Source: Acestrorhynchus altus | Taxonomy: Eukaryota; Chordata; Actinopteri; Characiformes; Acestrorhynchidae | Reading direction: 5' to 3' | Length of the DNA stretch: 64,000 nt | Assembly: GCA_034509495.1 (NCBI GenBank) | Contig: CM067506.1 | Coordinates: 22,175,309-22,239,308 of the forward strand | In this document: positions 48,721 to 60,004 of the stretch, one piece after another | How positions within the stretch are numbered: the stretch's first letter is position 1 | Layout of the letters: each line of letters opens with the position of its first letter | Translations under genes and position numbers: made by a program | Notes under the pieces: generated by a model | What the model saw: the letters and a program-made list of their open reading frames with translations, nothing else | Told to the model about the DNA's origin: nothing | Database searches by the model: none

Positions 48721-49919
48721 AGCCTTTGCTCACTTCTGTTTATGTGAATATATGGAAAATCTCATGAGCACAACAGTTCTGCTTCATCTTTGTTCATCAT
48801 AAAAATGAATGAAGAACATATTGAAACTCGCTTTCTGTGCCTCTGCATTTGGTGGTATCACGACCTTATTGTCATTCCTCTATGCTTTCACATTAAGTAC
48901 AGTGCTCCCAGTAATTTTAGATGAGTCAAACTGCTTTTTCTGCGCTCTCCAATTAGGCCCTGCACAGGCCAGGCTTTTCACTGCAGCACACACTGTACTG
49001 CGGGCATGTGAGCGACCAGGCCTTTTTAGCCAGCGACAGCGGGGTGATGGTGATGACATCGAGATGGCCCGCTTGGAAGCCTGAGGGCCACATTAAGGAG
49101 ACAGAAATATCTCCCTCTGACAGACAGGGATACATGACGCTGCGCGTGCAGCTGTCTAAATGTTGCCCCCGTCTTTCTTCTTTTCTTTCCTTCTCTTTCT
49201 CTTACTCTTTCTCTTTCGCAGCTTAAGCACACTGATTTTCCAAACTGTGGCTGAAGTGTGAGAGGTCAGGCCAATAGTTGGACGTGAGCATGCGAGATAG
49301 ATGGGGCTGGAGCCACTGCTGGAGCCCCACTACATAACCCAGAGACAGGCTCAGACGTTCTCAATTAAGCAGGTCATGGTGCTGAGAATAATTCACTCTC
49401 CGCTATCTCGGGTCTAGAGAGAACAACAATGTGCTGCAACTCATCCTGCCATGCAGCTATTTGCTTCTCAGAACAGTGGGATGTGTTTGCGTGGCTGTGG
49501 TTGTGCGAGACATACAAGGAGAGAAAACGTGAAGAGGTATGCAACAGTGTCACCATTCTGTCTGTGATGTTTGTCAATCACAGACATATAAATGTCAGTA
49601 TGGTAAGCGCTGAGATCCAAATTCATTTGCAATTAGAGAACAGATGCAACAATTCTTAAAGCAACAGTTTAGTGAAAAATTATATTTGTAAATGTGGGAA
49701 AAAAAATTATACAATTAGGCTTTTTGATGGCTGCTTCTCATTGCCTCTTTGGCAGTCGGTGGCTGATGGTTAGTTTTGAGTTGTCGGAAAAACATGTTTA
49801 CATTATTCAATCTACAGATATTTATGGCTTGGGAGATAACTCAAGATATCCAATGCAGATCAGAACAACTTGAGTGATGAAGTCTGGTTCTTGAGCAGGG
49901 CTTTAATAATATTTATCAC
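48721..49919. other. unique non-coding DNA
   Basis: No recognised gene. 48953-49232 has overlapping open frames on both strands. A CTTTCTCTTT-type pyrimidine patch lies near 49175-49220. Confidence 0.5.
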
Positions 49920-50118
49920 GTGGTAGGTGTAGCATAGTGTTGCAGGGGTAATCAGCTTCCTCATTGCAGGGCTTGATTCCCTGGCTGGCCAAACACTAAG
50001 CTAAACCAATACGAGTCCTTGAGGAAGACACCAAACACTACATATGACAAGCTTTGTAACATGACTCATATACAAGCTGATCTGAATTATGAGTATAAGA
50101 CGAATGTTTAAATGTAAA
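49920..50118 (+). mobile_element. SINE-like/short interspersed repeat, copy B
   Basis: Contains 'gtaggtgtagcatagtgttg', 'gggcttgattccctggctgg', 'aaccaatacgagtccttgag' and an end in 'gtttaaatgtaaac', matching the reverse complement of 46605-46801. A related full-length repeat usually ends in TAAATGTAAATGTAA, as seen here in degenerate form. Lies 22 bp from the MITE that follows. Confidence 0.65.
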
Positions 50119-50140
50119 CATTTTAATCAAAAATGAGAAA

Positions 50141-50675
50141 TACACTAAATACACAAAAGCATTGGGAGACCTGCTCATTCACCGGCTTTACCAAAATCAA
50201 GAGTTTATCTTACTTTTTTGTGGTGAGGATTTGATTGTACTCAGGAACAAGACTTTTAGTGAGGTCAGGATGTTGGATCATCACCACCTCATCTCATCAC
50301 AATCTACCCAACTCCCCCCAAAAGTATTGGATGAAGCACAATTATTCTAAGGCTGGGTGATGTGACCAAAAAAACCCATATCTTAATATGGGTCAGAAGA
50401 ATGTATCAAGTATCAGTAGTTATTTGTAAGAATAAAACACAGCACACTGTCCCTATCTGTATCTAACTGTATCTTAGTAAACTGCACTATTGTGTTGTAT
50501 TATGTTGTTTGAGATGAAGTAGGGGAAATAATGTAGTCATGCTGTAAGCTAATCGCACATGGTAACCTGTGATTGGAACATCTGTGTGTATTTGAACATC
50601 TGTTGCAGCAATGGGTGCAGCTTAAAGTAGTTGAAAGTATTGATTAGAAGTCCAAAAATACTAGTATATAATGTA
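50141..50675. mobile_element. MITE-like Tc1/mariner-type element, interrupted copy
   Basis: The left terminus 'tacactaaatacacaaaagc' followed by attgggagacc, and the right terminus 'tactagtatataatgta', correspond to the ends of the element at 26528-27065. Internal matches are 'agtgaggtcaggatgttgga', 'aaaagtattggatgaagc' and, after the break, 'gcagcaatgggtgcagctta'. The middle is missing and replaced by unrelated sequence (about 50346-50570). No coding capacity. Confidence 0.75.
50346..50570 (+). mobile_element. hAT-like element fragment inside the MITE
   Basis: Begins 'ggctgggtgatgtgaccaaa' and continues 'cccatatcttaatatgggtc', phrases found at the ends of fish elements starting GGGCTGGGCGATATGACC. 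It sits between the two halves of the MITE copy, so it inserted later and/or accompanied a deletion of the MITE centre. No target-site duplication could be confirmed. Confidence 0.45.
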
Positions 50676-51476
50676 TGTTTGTCCTGTAATGTGACACAAT
50701 TCTATTCACCCAAATTAGAATACCTAAACAAATACAGATGAAACTAGATGAAGATTAGCTTACATTTACCAGGCAGCTGCTTGTTAAGTGATTTTCCAAA
50801 AAGTTTATCCATCACTACAAATAAAAATTTGACCTTGCTTGATAGAAGAGCTTAGAGATGGATGCTAAGCACCAACTGATTGAAAGCCGTGTCAATTTAC
50901 AAACAGTCAAATTATTTAAATTGCTAAGCAGTGATAAACTAAACAAACAAACTTCAAACTCCAAACAAGTCTTGGCTGATTACATTTGGAGTAAGAAGAC
51001 TCTTAGGTAAATATGACTTTTGGCTTATCTGAACTATTTAAATGCGTAAAAGGAGATTTTAATTAGATGAAGTCAACAGCCTCCAAAGGGTTTTCTAAGA
51101 ACAAACATGTTTCTGAAATTCTAAAAACCGTCCTCAAATGTAATCAGAGAAGACGTGAAGTTTAATAGCCGGTTTGCAATACCTTCTGCTAATTAGACAC
51201 ACATCAGAGGCCCCTTCGCCCGCCCTGCGCTTCATTAAGGTAAACATGCATGGCATAAACACAGGCTGGACACTTTTCCACCTCCGCTGGTCTGGACGAA
51301 GAGGAGCCGGAGGAGGCCTTGTCGCTGATGAAATCATTTCCATTCTGATCTGGAATCTCCTGCTGCTTTTATAACCCTCGACTGCATTCCTCCCTCTTCT
51401 CGCGCATTCACACACATCCTTACTGAATCTATAAAACATCCCCCCGCACTGCAGCTACTTAATTGCTTTGTTTCAG

Positions 51477-51691
51477 CAGGTCTGCCAGGCGGGGCCTCGG
51501 CCAGCCAGTACTGGCGATATGTTGCAACATCTGCAGGTGCTGCTGGTGCGTCCAACCAGCACAAAGCCCAGTCCCAACCAGGAGGAGCCAGAGGAATGGA
51601 AAGCCAGCCTGCAACATCTGTCTCGCTTTATAGAGTTCATAAAGAGCCCACGTCTGAATACGGGGAACAAAAATATACGATTGGCGAAGCG
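51477..51691 (+). other. exon-like open segment (unconfirmed)
   Basis: A plausible acceptor (branch-like ctacttaat, then ttgctttgtttcag) precedes 215 bp that end at a strong donor (gaagcg then gtgagt). Two plus-strand frames are open across it. One includes SQYWRYVATSAG and KYTIGEAV, the other GDMLQHLQVLLV and FIEFIKSPRL. Neither resembles a family I know. Two minus-strand frames are also open, so low stop density alone could explain this. It could be a cryptic, non-coding or lineage-specific exon. Confidence 0.15.
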
Positions 51692-52159
51692 GTGAGTGGA
51701 TGCAGAGTGTAGGATCAGGACGACTGCTGTCAGATCCCGGCAAACTCGAGCTTTGTCAAGAGCGGGCAGCCAAGACAGTGCTCACTGCCTGCTATGCATC
51801 ACACATAAAAATTGGAGGTGCAATAAATACACATTTTAATGCAAGTCTGGACTGGATCATTATGGGCTAGAATGTTCTATCCTCCAGACTGTGCCTGTAA
51901 ATCAACTATAGATGGTTTTGCTAGACAGCAACACCAGTATCTGACATTGCCCCGATCATTAGTTGACAAATGAGAGAAATTCGTGTAATCTGTGGCTGAG
52001 AGAAGCCGTGTGTTCTGATAGCTTCAAGCTTTGTTAAAGCTCAGCTGGACACAAATAACACTGAGCTTCACTCCAACCCACCCTGCCCAATCTCTCTGAT
52101 AGTCTCAATTTCAAAATTATGGTCCAATTATACCACCCAGACTCTCCCCTTCCAAACAC

Positions 52160-52700
52160 ATGCTCAACTGCTTAGAGAATATGAAAATATCAATCTCTGC
52201 CTGCGAACGGTGCGCTTGTGACAGTGATGCTATCTGTAGACACATTCGGATAAGTAATTCACACAGCCCGTGCAGATGAATAGTACACAGGTTTGTAATT
52301 GTGCGAACAGCGGTGATTTATTTCTCCGCAGTCAGACCCCGAGGGTTGGCACCATTCACTCAGCTCAGCCCGGGACTGCCAGGAACCACACCATTTGTGA
52401 TATTATTCAAATGAACGCATTGTTTTCCTGTTTACTGACATGAATGGGGGGAGACAACACACAACAAGATTAGATCATTCAGAAACAATCAGCCTCTATG
52501 TGATAGTAGCATTCTAAGTGTATCGCTCAAATTATTGAGGGTCCTTAATGAATGTGTCCACTCCTGATGCACAGTATATTACGCTCATTCATCACAGCTG
52601 AACGGCCTGACAGGCCAACAGAAAACATCTTTTGTAATCATATAACTTCATGTCAAGGGCGGCATACATTTGCGTCCATTTAATGGTTCAAATGTTATTT
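52160..52700. other. candidate conserved non-coding block
   Basis: About 540 bp of repeat-free, balanced sequence with cores such as 'cggataagtaattcac', 'gatattattcaaatgaac', 'ctcaaattattgaggg' and 'taatcatataac', and no coding signal. Along with 39655-40060 this has the strongest enhancer-like texture in the window. Inference only. Confidence 0.3.
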
Positions 52701-53811
52701 TGCACCCAAGAGTAATTGACAAAGAAAGAGTATATTCAACATTCAGAACCAATATGGGTACAAATATGTCTTGAAAGGCAGGAAGCGTGATGGACTTCAA
52801 AGCCAGGAACGGATAATATGCTCACAATGGAATATTGGGACTGTACTGCAGCAATTTATTTGAGAGTATTTAGCTGATCCTCACTGAAACCTTTTATACA
52901 CTTCAGATCATTAAACGTTGTTGTGAATGCTCTCACCAGTATGTTTGAGTTCATGATGGCCCACTAAATTCCAGGCACACAGAGTGCTAGCAGCCTGTTT
53001 TGTAACACCAGCAGTCTAGCGGTTTTGGCTCAGTCTCTGGATGGCTTCTGCAACAAACTCTGACCCCTTTTAGACAACTCTCCCTAGGTGCTGCTGTCAT
53101 TTGCATAAAGAGGGCACAGATGCAGTGTCCTGAGGGATGCCATTCTCAGCCTTCTCCTGAAGTGTACTGAAGGACATGCAAGGGAAAAAAAAGGAAAAAA
53201 GAGTGTGCTCACTGCACTGCCAGGCAGAAGAGTTATCTTTAGACCAAACGCCACATCTGTCCCACACTGAAAAGTCAGCATGAGAAGTGTGAAGACTTGC
53301 CCAACTGATGTTAACATGAATGATACTGATTTACAGTAATTTAATAATTCATAATAAAATAAACATATAATATACAAATAAATAAAAGAAATAATATTTT
53401 GCAATAGAATTTAATAACATTTGTTACACTTATATTGCTGTTATGTGATATACTGTTTGTTTTTCAACTGAATTGTCAAATATGATTGACAGTCTTCTGT
53501 GTCATTTTGTGGTCCCTTTCCAAAAGACACCACATGAACTGGTTGAACATTTTTAACTGGTATGAATCTGCCACCAAATTAGGTACTGCACACTCAATAT
53601 GTGCACAGTAAAAAGGATCAGCATGAATCAAAGTCCGGTCTCGTTGTGTATATACGTTTTTTTTATTTAGGAAAGCTAAATGAGTCTGTCCTTTTGCTGG
53701 ATACTCAGTTATTTCCTACTGGCCTGCAGGAGCTCAATCAGAGCTCAGTTTAAATTGGTCAGCACTGAAGAATTGTTGGCTTTGTAAACTCATGTTCGTA
53801 TATCAAGCAGG

Positions 53812-53905
53812 GATGTCATGATACCAGAAATTTGGTAGTCAATACCGATACCGCTAAATTTCTACGATTCTGAATACTGATCTCAGTAGTACAACACAAA
53901 CACTA
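53812..53905 (+). mobile_element. short interspersed repeat terminus
   Basis: Begins 'gggatgtcatgataccagaa' and continues 'agtcaataccgataccgcta', a phrase typical of the ends of abundant fish DNA transposons (GGGCTGTCACGATACCAGAA type). It lies immediately beside the hAT-like element. Confidence 0.5.
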
Positions 53906-54690
53906 AGGGTGGGACAGATCAAAAATTTCATGGATCAGATTGTTTTTTGAATCAGCAAAGAAAACATGAGTAAATGAACTTCGCGTCCCATTTATCAATA
54001 AATGGTCTTAAATGAAACCAACAAGATATTTCAAGTTTAATTACCAGGCGCACTGAACAAATATTACTTTTACATTTTTTGTTTAAATGTACATTATTAT
54101 GATAAATTATATTTTGTATTTACTTCATTATTCTTGGTATATCAGACTGAGCCCTATATAGTTTCCACACTGCAACTTGTGAGAAGTGTAGAGGAGCAGT
54201 CAGAGTTAACTTACTGCTCTGGGGTTCATCTCTGTGTGTTGGATAGTTCGTTGATGATTTAGCTCGTATGTATGTGTGGCACTTTTCATGTAGTCCTAAA
54301 CTCCATGTTTTCCACAAATGGAATGTAGCCTCATGTCTGCAGAAAATATTCCTACACATTTTGGAATAGCCATCTTCCAGCTGGATGCTGGGAAGTTGTT
54401 CTGAATTCCTAATACAATAAGGTGATGCCGCTTTAAATACATGCTCATGTTTTGATATATTCCCATGTTCATCTGTCTTTCTTGTATGACAGTGCATACA
54501 TACAGTAAAGCTTTAGTCATTTTATGCAACTTCCCCACTGCAGCGACTGTTGTTAACTGCATGTTAACATGTTGCTTTCAAGTGACACAGTGGCCTTGTA
54601 TTGTTCCAATATATTTCTACATTAAAAATTAGAGAAATATTACTTCTAGTCATAAATTCACACCCTTAAATGAAATATATAGATTTGATT

Positions 54691-54998
54691 TTAACAAACA
54701 ATAATGATAACATTCAGGTTACAAACACTTTGGCAGAACTCTCTCACCAAGAACTCTTTGTACAGCTCTGGATGTCTGACTTTTGGGTGCTTAGCTAAAG
54801 TTGGGGCATTTCCTCCTCTCGTTAAAAATGTTCTCAAACACAGTTTGCATGTTGGCTTTGCGTTGCCAATAATTTGACCCTGGTCATCGGACTCAAGCCC
54901 AAAATATTTCAAAATGTGACTTTTGGGGGAAAAAAAATTCCCAGGAGCCACAGGTGACCTGTTGCCTCTCACACTTTTGCCAACACCAATCATCATGC

Positions 54999-55065
<67 letters not shown>

Positions 55066-55101
55066 GCTATTGTTGTTGTAGCATTCTTCTTCACTTTGCA
55101 T
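54691..55101 (-). pseudogene. BED zinc-finger transposase fragment with poly-Asn tract
   Basis: The 136-codon frame starts MQSEEECY, runs through about 25 Asn encoded by the GTT/AAC microsatellite, then a BED-type zinc finger at residues 61-117. Visible features are HILKYFGLESDDQGQI, the CKLC pair, LTRGGNAPTLAKH and the H-x4-H pair KHPKVRH, then PELYKEF. BED fingers bind DNA at the N-terminus of hAT transposases (ZBED family). After residue 120 similarity ends in a frame drifting to hydrophobic residues and a stop. It is a truncated fossil about a fifth of the usual length. Confidence 0.7.
55000..55079 (+). repeat. (GTT)n microsatellite
   Basis: About 22 perfect GTT units (55000-55066), then GCTATTGTTGTTG. 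Lies within the BED pseudogene frame, where it reads as poly-Asn on the minus strand and stays in frame with the zinc finger. Confidence 0.97.
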
Positions 55102-56261
55102 TTACACATGTAGGCTTGGCTCTTTAAATTGCCCTCTTGTCTGGGAGATCTGTGAAAGCGTATATCAAGCATATATCCACACAGCAACACCAGTATCATC
55201 AGAGTATTTAGAAAAGACTTGATTAACAGAATAAACATAAGCCACTTGTAGATTTGCGGAAAGGAGCAAAAGTGTAATAACCACCAGACACTCATAAATG
55301 AATAGTGCTATAGAGAAGGTGAATGAATCAGGTCCAGAATTGTAATAACATAATACACAAATACATGCCACTGTTAATTTTCAAAACTTGGTGGTATTAT
55401 TGCCTAAACTGATAAATTCAAGGAGCATAAATATCAGTCAGTAACATTTCTGGTTACTCACAACATTAAATGTCGTTCTTTTTAGTGCAAAATAATTAAT
55501 TTGCTGATTTTCACAAACAGGAAAATTCTTTTCACAATAGCAGTTATCTTGTGCTGATCTGGACCTAATTTGAATCATTTCAGGTATTTTGTTCTGTGAT
55601 CCTGGGCTGCTCTCCTTTTCTCTAAAGACAAAACCTTGTGCAATTGTAAAGAGCACAGGTTACATTCCCATCCAACCGCACAAACAAGAAAAAGGAGAAT
55701 TAAAACTGTAGCCTTCTTTGTCTCAGATGAGCACATTTTTCCACCAGTAAACTCCACATGGGGGACAGAAATCAAACAGGACTGAACTCCTGGGTGCTAG
55801 AGGAGCCACGATGTTGATGTTAATTCCTGTGGCGTTAGCTAATCCTGTGAGTGCTGACATCCTTTCACTTTATCATGTACACCATGTGGCACAAACGCAC
55901 TCCCAGAAAGAACTTTCCTGTCAAGTTCATTTCTCCCTGCATACCACGGGCGCTCTGGCACGAGCTGCTCCTCGCCATGAATACAGAAATGTGTTTTTCC
56001 CTGATCCAAAACATCACCCTGAGCACACATAAAAGAGAAACAGTGAGCTGTTCTCATCTGCTTTCATGAGGAAATATCCATCCCCACTTTTATTTTCAGA
56101 AAGGTCGTCAAATAAAACACTGCACAAATGAGTAATGTGTTTAACATATTTGTCTGCCTGCAGTGATTTGACATTTTAAATCCTAGCCAGCTTTATCGAA
56201 GTTTATTTTATATCCCAGTTCTGACATCAGCTCTCATCAGCACTCCAACCAGTTTTTCAAA
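55102..56261. other. unique non-coding DNA
   Basis: May include the 5' end of the hAT-like element, but no terminus was found. Open frames at 55575-55775 and 55811-56069 have no domain. Confidence 0.45.
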
Positions 56262-56650
56262 CCGTCTTGAAGCCTATTTGAATTGGAGTAGTTTTACCTG
56301 GGGAGCAAAGTGTTTTTACTACAGGACGTTGGTGAAATTTATGAGTGATCTGCACAGGATAATAAACCTCGGTACAAATGACTAAGATGGGAGTGGCGGC
56401 AATGCCTCCTCCAAAAAAATGGTGGCTTGACCAAAGTATTAGAGGATGATAACCAATATTATAACCCATTAGTGTGCATGAAGATTTTGTTTCAATATAA
56501 CTATGCTGTGCTCAGCGTGTTTGCACCAGCAAACGCATGTGGCTGCTTCAAGTGCAGCCATTTCCTCCACAATTCTCCCTGCATCCTTCGCCAATCTCAT
56601 TACTGAGATAGCTAAACTCTTTTTTCCAAAGAATGTGAAGGAATATCTAT
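56262..56650 (+). mobile_element. unnamed interspersed repeat, copy 2
   Basis: Aligns with 41385-41758 over about 350 bp in the same orientation (shared phrases listed there). After 'ccacaattct' it has 'ccttcgccaatctcattact' then gagatagctaaactc, the single-copy equivalent of one monomer of the 41.8 kb minisatellite. A minus-strand frame of 70 codons (56257-56469) is not conserved as protein between copies. Confidence 0.7.
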
Positions 56651-57250
56651 GCACATCTCATTTCACACTGCACTAATATAACCTATTTTTAGATTTCATT
56701 TTTACAGCTCAAACAATCAAAGTTTTTAATGATGTGGGAATGTGCAGTTAGTAAAAATGACTGACATGGCGCACAAGACTAAAACCACCTCCTGTAAAAA
56801 TGACTTTACACCACCTTCCCATGATAAACTAATCCAGTCTGAAAAGGGCTTTTGAAGTAAAATGGATTTTCAGTTGTAGAGTTGAGTGCTATGCGTATCT
56901 GCAATTATTAAAACTTCTCTTAATGTTATAATAATCAGAATTACCACATTTTTTAAAACTTAAAAAGTTAGACCATAACTTTAACTTTAAGACCATTCAA
57001 ATTTCAGGAGGCAAAATGTCACCAAATGTTGGCTGGGCAGTGAAATGGTCCAGGTGTGAAGAGTTCACAGGGCTGGACAGTAGTGGCTGAATGTCTGAAG
57101 AACAGATTAACTCTCACACACACACACACGTAGCAGGACACTGTTTCTGCTGCAGCTAGAGGCTGAGGAATGGCTCAAGATTAGAGGATACAGAGATAGA
57201 GAGAATGGAGGAGTGACAGATGGAGAGAAAGACAAAGTGCAGGTGAGGGA
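56651..57250. other. unique non-coding DNA
   Basis: Nothing recognised. A short (CA)7 lies near 57115-57129. Confidence 0.5.
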
Positions 57251-57378
<128 letters not shown>

Positions 57379-58079
57379 GAGGGAGACCGAGAGAGTGCGC
57401 ACGTGAAAGGCAGAGGGAATGAGAAAAAAAAATGAAAGAAACGGCAACAGAAACCCCTTGCAGGAAATATCACCCCTCCTTCTCTTTAATGAGGTTAACT
57501 GTGAAAGCCTGTGCAGGATACAGTCTCTTTCAGCCAGTCACAACGGAAGGATTTCTTCTATCTGAAAGAGGCCCCGTCTGAGTGCAAAGGAAGTGTAAAA
57601 TTACAATTAAACCCTAATGAACAGCACATTTCATTACATACTTTGCAATTAATAAGCTGCACTTCTGACATAAGAGAGAGAGGGGGGGGGGGGGAGGAGG
57701 CGGCAGTGATAAGCATCTGTTATCCTAAACCAGATTGTTGGATCTTCGAAGCTACTCGTCGCTTTGTTGCGTTTGCAGATGAGTATCAGAGCGCTGGGTG
57801 TAGAGCTGGAGTGTGGGGTGGCTGCTGCTGCAGGAGCTGGGCCTCTCTCTCCCTCTGTCTTTCTCTCTTTCCCTGTGTGTGTCAGTGTTCCAGGTGGAGT
57901 GTGGGAGGAGAGCCTGGCGTTCTGGCTTTTGTAGCCGAGCGCCAGTCTCCACAGGCTGACGTTAGCACGTTAATCGCTTTAGCTGATCCCACTCGGCTGT
58001 GTGTGAGGCAGATGTTTGTCAGGCCACAGCACTGCTCAGCATTCACACTGCACTAAGCGAGATTAACTACCGCCGCCCT
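57379..58079. other. unique non-coding DNA with poly-G
   Basis: Contains the longest frame in the window (57511-58056, 181 codons), which passes through a G13 run (57682-57694) and a CT-rich patch (57840-57875) and shows no domain; it is not called. 57500-57660 is AT-balanced with TTAATAAG cores and could be regulatory. Confidence 0.5.
57682..57694 (+). repeat. poly-G (13) homopolymer
   Basis: Run of 13 G preceded by GAGAGAGAGA; a likely slippage site and assembly risk. Confidence 0.95.
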
Positions 58080-58109
58080 TATTTATTTATTTATTTATTT
58101 TCTCTCTCA

Positions 58110-58170
<61 letters not shown>

Positions 58171-58195
58171 CCTCCCTCCCTCCCTCCCTCTCTCT
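58080..58195 (+). repeat. compound (TTTA)n(CT)n(CCCT)n microsatellite
   Basis: (TTTA)5 at 58080-58100, (CT)n at 58101-58166 with one CA and one TT interruption, then (CCCT)6-7 to 58190 and a short CT end. Frames across it are Ser/Leu/Pro repeats. Confidence 0.96.
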
Positions 58196-58534
58196 GCCTG
58201 GCCCAATTCTTAATCCCTCACTAAAAAGCTAGCAGGGGAAAAATATAATTATATAAATATATTCTTTTAAATCATTGTGTAAGGCACTGAAGAGTCATTT
58301 CAAAGAATTTAGTTTTCAGCCACAGCATGCCAGACAGCAGGAAAGGAGAGGAAAAAAAAGACAGAACTATGCAAGGCTACAATGAATGCTTATGAAATGA
58401 CACAGAGGATGCTCAATAGTATCAATAGAAGCCTATCGAGTCATGAAATTCTCTTCCTGCTGCACGTCAAAAACAACAAGAACCGGCTGCAGTCAGAAGC
58501 TCAAGCTTCTGTTATTTGATTCCCTCTCTGTCGC

Positions 58535-58566
<32 letters not shown>

Positions 58567-59982
58567 GCTCTCCCCCCTGCCCAGCCTCCCCCAACACCCC
58601 CTTTTGCTCTGTTGTTCCATTATGCAGGTGCTGGGGCCCCCGGGGCCCGAGGCATCCACAGACGTGAGCCAGGCTCCGATGCAAGGAGTAAACACTACCA
58701 GACGCCTCGGCCGCACCTCCGCCACATATTACTCACAGGCCTCCAGGTTGCTCAGATTAAGCCAGTGCTTTAGCGTCATGCTCATAATAATGCACTGGGC
58801 TCAAACTTCCCCAGCGTGCAAACATTTCACAGAAAATAGCCAAGAAAACTGCCAGCTCTCCCTCTGCACACAAAGGAAATGCTGTTTGAAGGCTCGGCGT
58901 TTTGTTTGTGTGTGATAATTTGGTCACGATTGCTTAACAGGCCCTTAGGGTTTAAGGAGATAATGCTCTAAATATCTGCACATTGCTCTGCATGTATTGT
59001 GTTACATTTCTTTACACTGATGCAACAATATCTAAACAGATTTAGATATTGGCTGCAGGTCCTCTCTTTCTCGTAACTACATATCTTACACATCACCTTC
59101 AAAGTAGTTAACTAATAAACAGTTACTAGTAGTTCTTCATAGTATGTCACACTTCAAGTGCCATAGTGAACAAAAGCTCCGCAGTAAGCTCCACAGAATT
59201 ACTATGATTCATGTACAAGGCCTAAAGCTGTGTGACAAATAGTGACAAGAAAATTGACCTATTCGTACTCCCTCTGTGACCCTGTTCTTCCAGAACTGTT
59301 GGAGGACTCAACACGCTTGAAAATGTTGGCTACTATCTCATTCAATATAATGAGATTCTTTCTATTAAATTTAAAAGATATATTTTTGCTAAAAGAAATA
59401 CGTAACTCTTAGGGCCAGATGATAATTTAAACATATGGGCTGCAGTGAGATCTTACAGCTCTCATTAACACTATATACAAAACTCCTGTAGGTTTTACTG
59501 GTGATTTGGATTGTAAATAAATATTTGCATTTCATTCAACATCACAACAGAGATTTATAATATTCGTTTAAAAATAATAATATCAAACCATATCCCTTTG
59601 TGCAATATTTTCCACTTTGACATAATGTGAATCTGGCAGGTGCTCCGTACGATGTGTAAGAACTTCAAGATGCATGCACCAACAGAAATACTCCAAAATG
59701 ATTCCGAATAAAATCTTTTTCCTTTGACTTCCACAAAAATGAAGAGGCTTTTCCCTCTCCTGTAAAGCTGACATTTTGGAGATACAAGATTTCTGTGTGA
59801 CAGCTACAATATACTAAATGACATAAAGAGGACATCTGCACTGCAGTTTTGCTCCGGTTCAAAGCAGAAAACATGTGATTACCCCCTCTTTTGCCATCCC
59901 ACCCCATTATTTTTTAAAGCTATATGACAATTTAAAGACATTCCAACCTGTTTGTTCTGCAGCCTTGTCTTCTTGTAAGCAG
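58196..59982. other. unique non-coding DNA with a (CT)n tract
   Basis: A clean (CT)14 lies at 58538-58565. 58620-58660 is GC-rich and reads Gly-Pro-rich in two frames, but is too short to call. 58920-59060 is AT-balanced unique sequence. No gene is supported. Confidence 0.5.
58538..58565 (+). repeat. (CT)n microsatellite
   Basis: Fourteen perfect CT units. Confidence 0.95.
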
Positions 59983-60004
59983 CCCCCCCTCCCCCTCCCC
60001 TCCC
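59983..60004 (-). repeat. C-rich tract, G-quadruplex motif on minus strand
   Basis: Runs C7, C5, C4 and C3 separated by single T bases form a four-run quadruplex pattern on the minus strand and an i-motif pattern on the plus strand. Confidence 0.75.

Larger units (their letters stand above)
50676..53811. other. unique non-coding DNA
   Basis: No confirmed gene. Contains an exon-like open segment (51477-51691) and a long balanced block (52160-52700), both listed separately. Minor (TTTA/AATA)-rich sequence lies near 53340-53400. Confidence 0.5.
53906..55101 (-). mobile_element. decayed hAT-like (ZBED-type) transposon
   Basis: The left end 'ctaagggtgggacagatc' plus 'ggatcagattgtttttt' looks like a hAT-type terminus. 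The body contains minus-strand fragments including the BED zinc finger (54751-54921) and a (GTT)n tract (55000-55066) read as poly-Asn. The catalytic (RNase H-like/hATC) part of a normal hAT transposase is not recognisable, so only the N-terminal part and non-coding ends survive. The right boundary is uncertain and may extend past 55101. Confidence 0.5.

Noticed and set aside
54120..54562. Minus-strand frames of 125 and 88 codons downstream of the BED finger
   Set aside because: No hAT catalytic or dimerisation motif could be recognised, so they are not called as transposase.
57511..58056. Longest open frame (181 codons, plus strand)
   Set aside because: Passes through a G13 run and a CT-rich patch, has no recognisable domain, and codes Gly/Glu and Ser/Leu runs where low-complexity DNA occurs.
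58627..58663. Collagen-like GPPGP microexon with acceptor-like ttatgcag
   Set aside because: Only about 37 bp, low-complexity GC-rich, and Gly-Pro appears in two frames, which points to composition.
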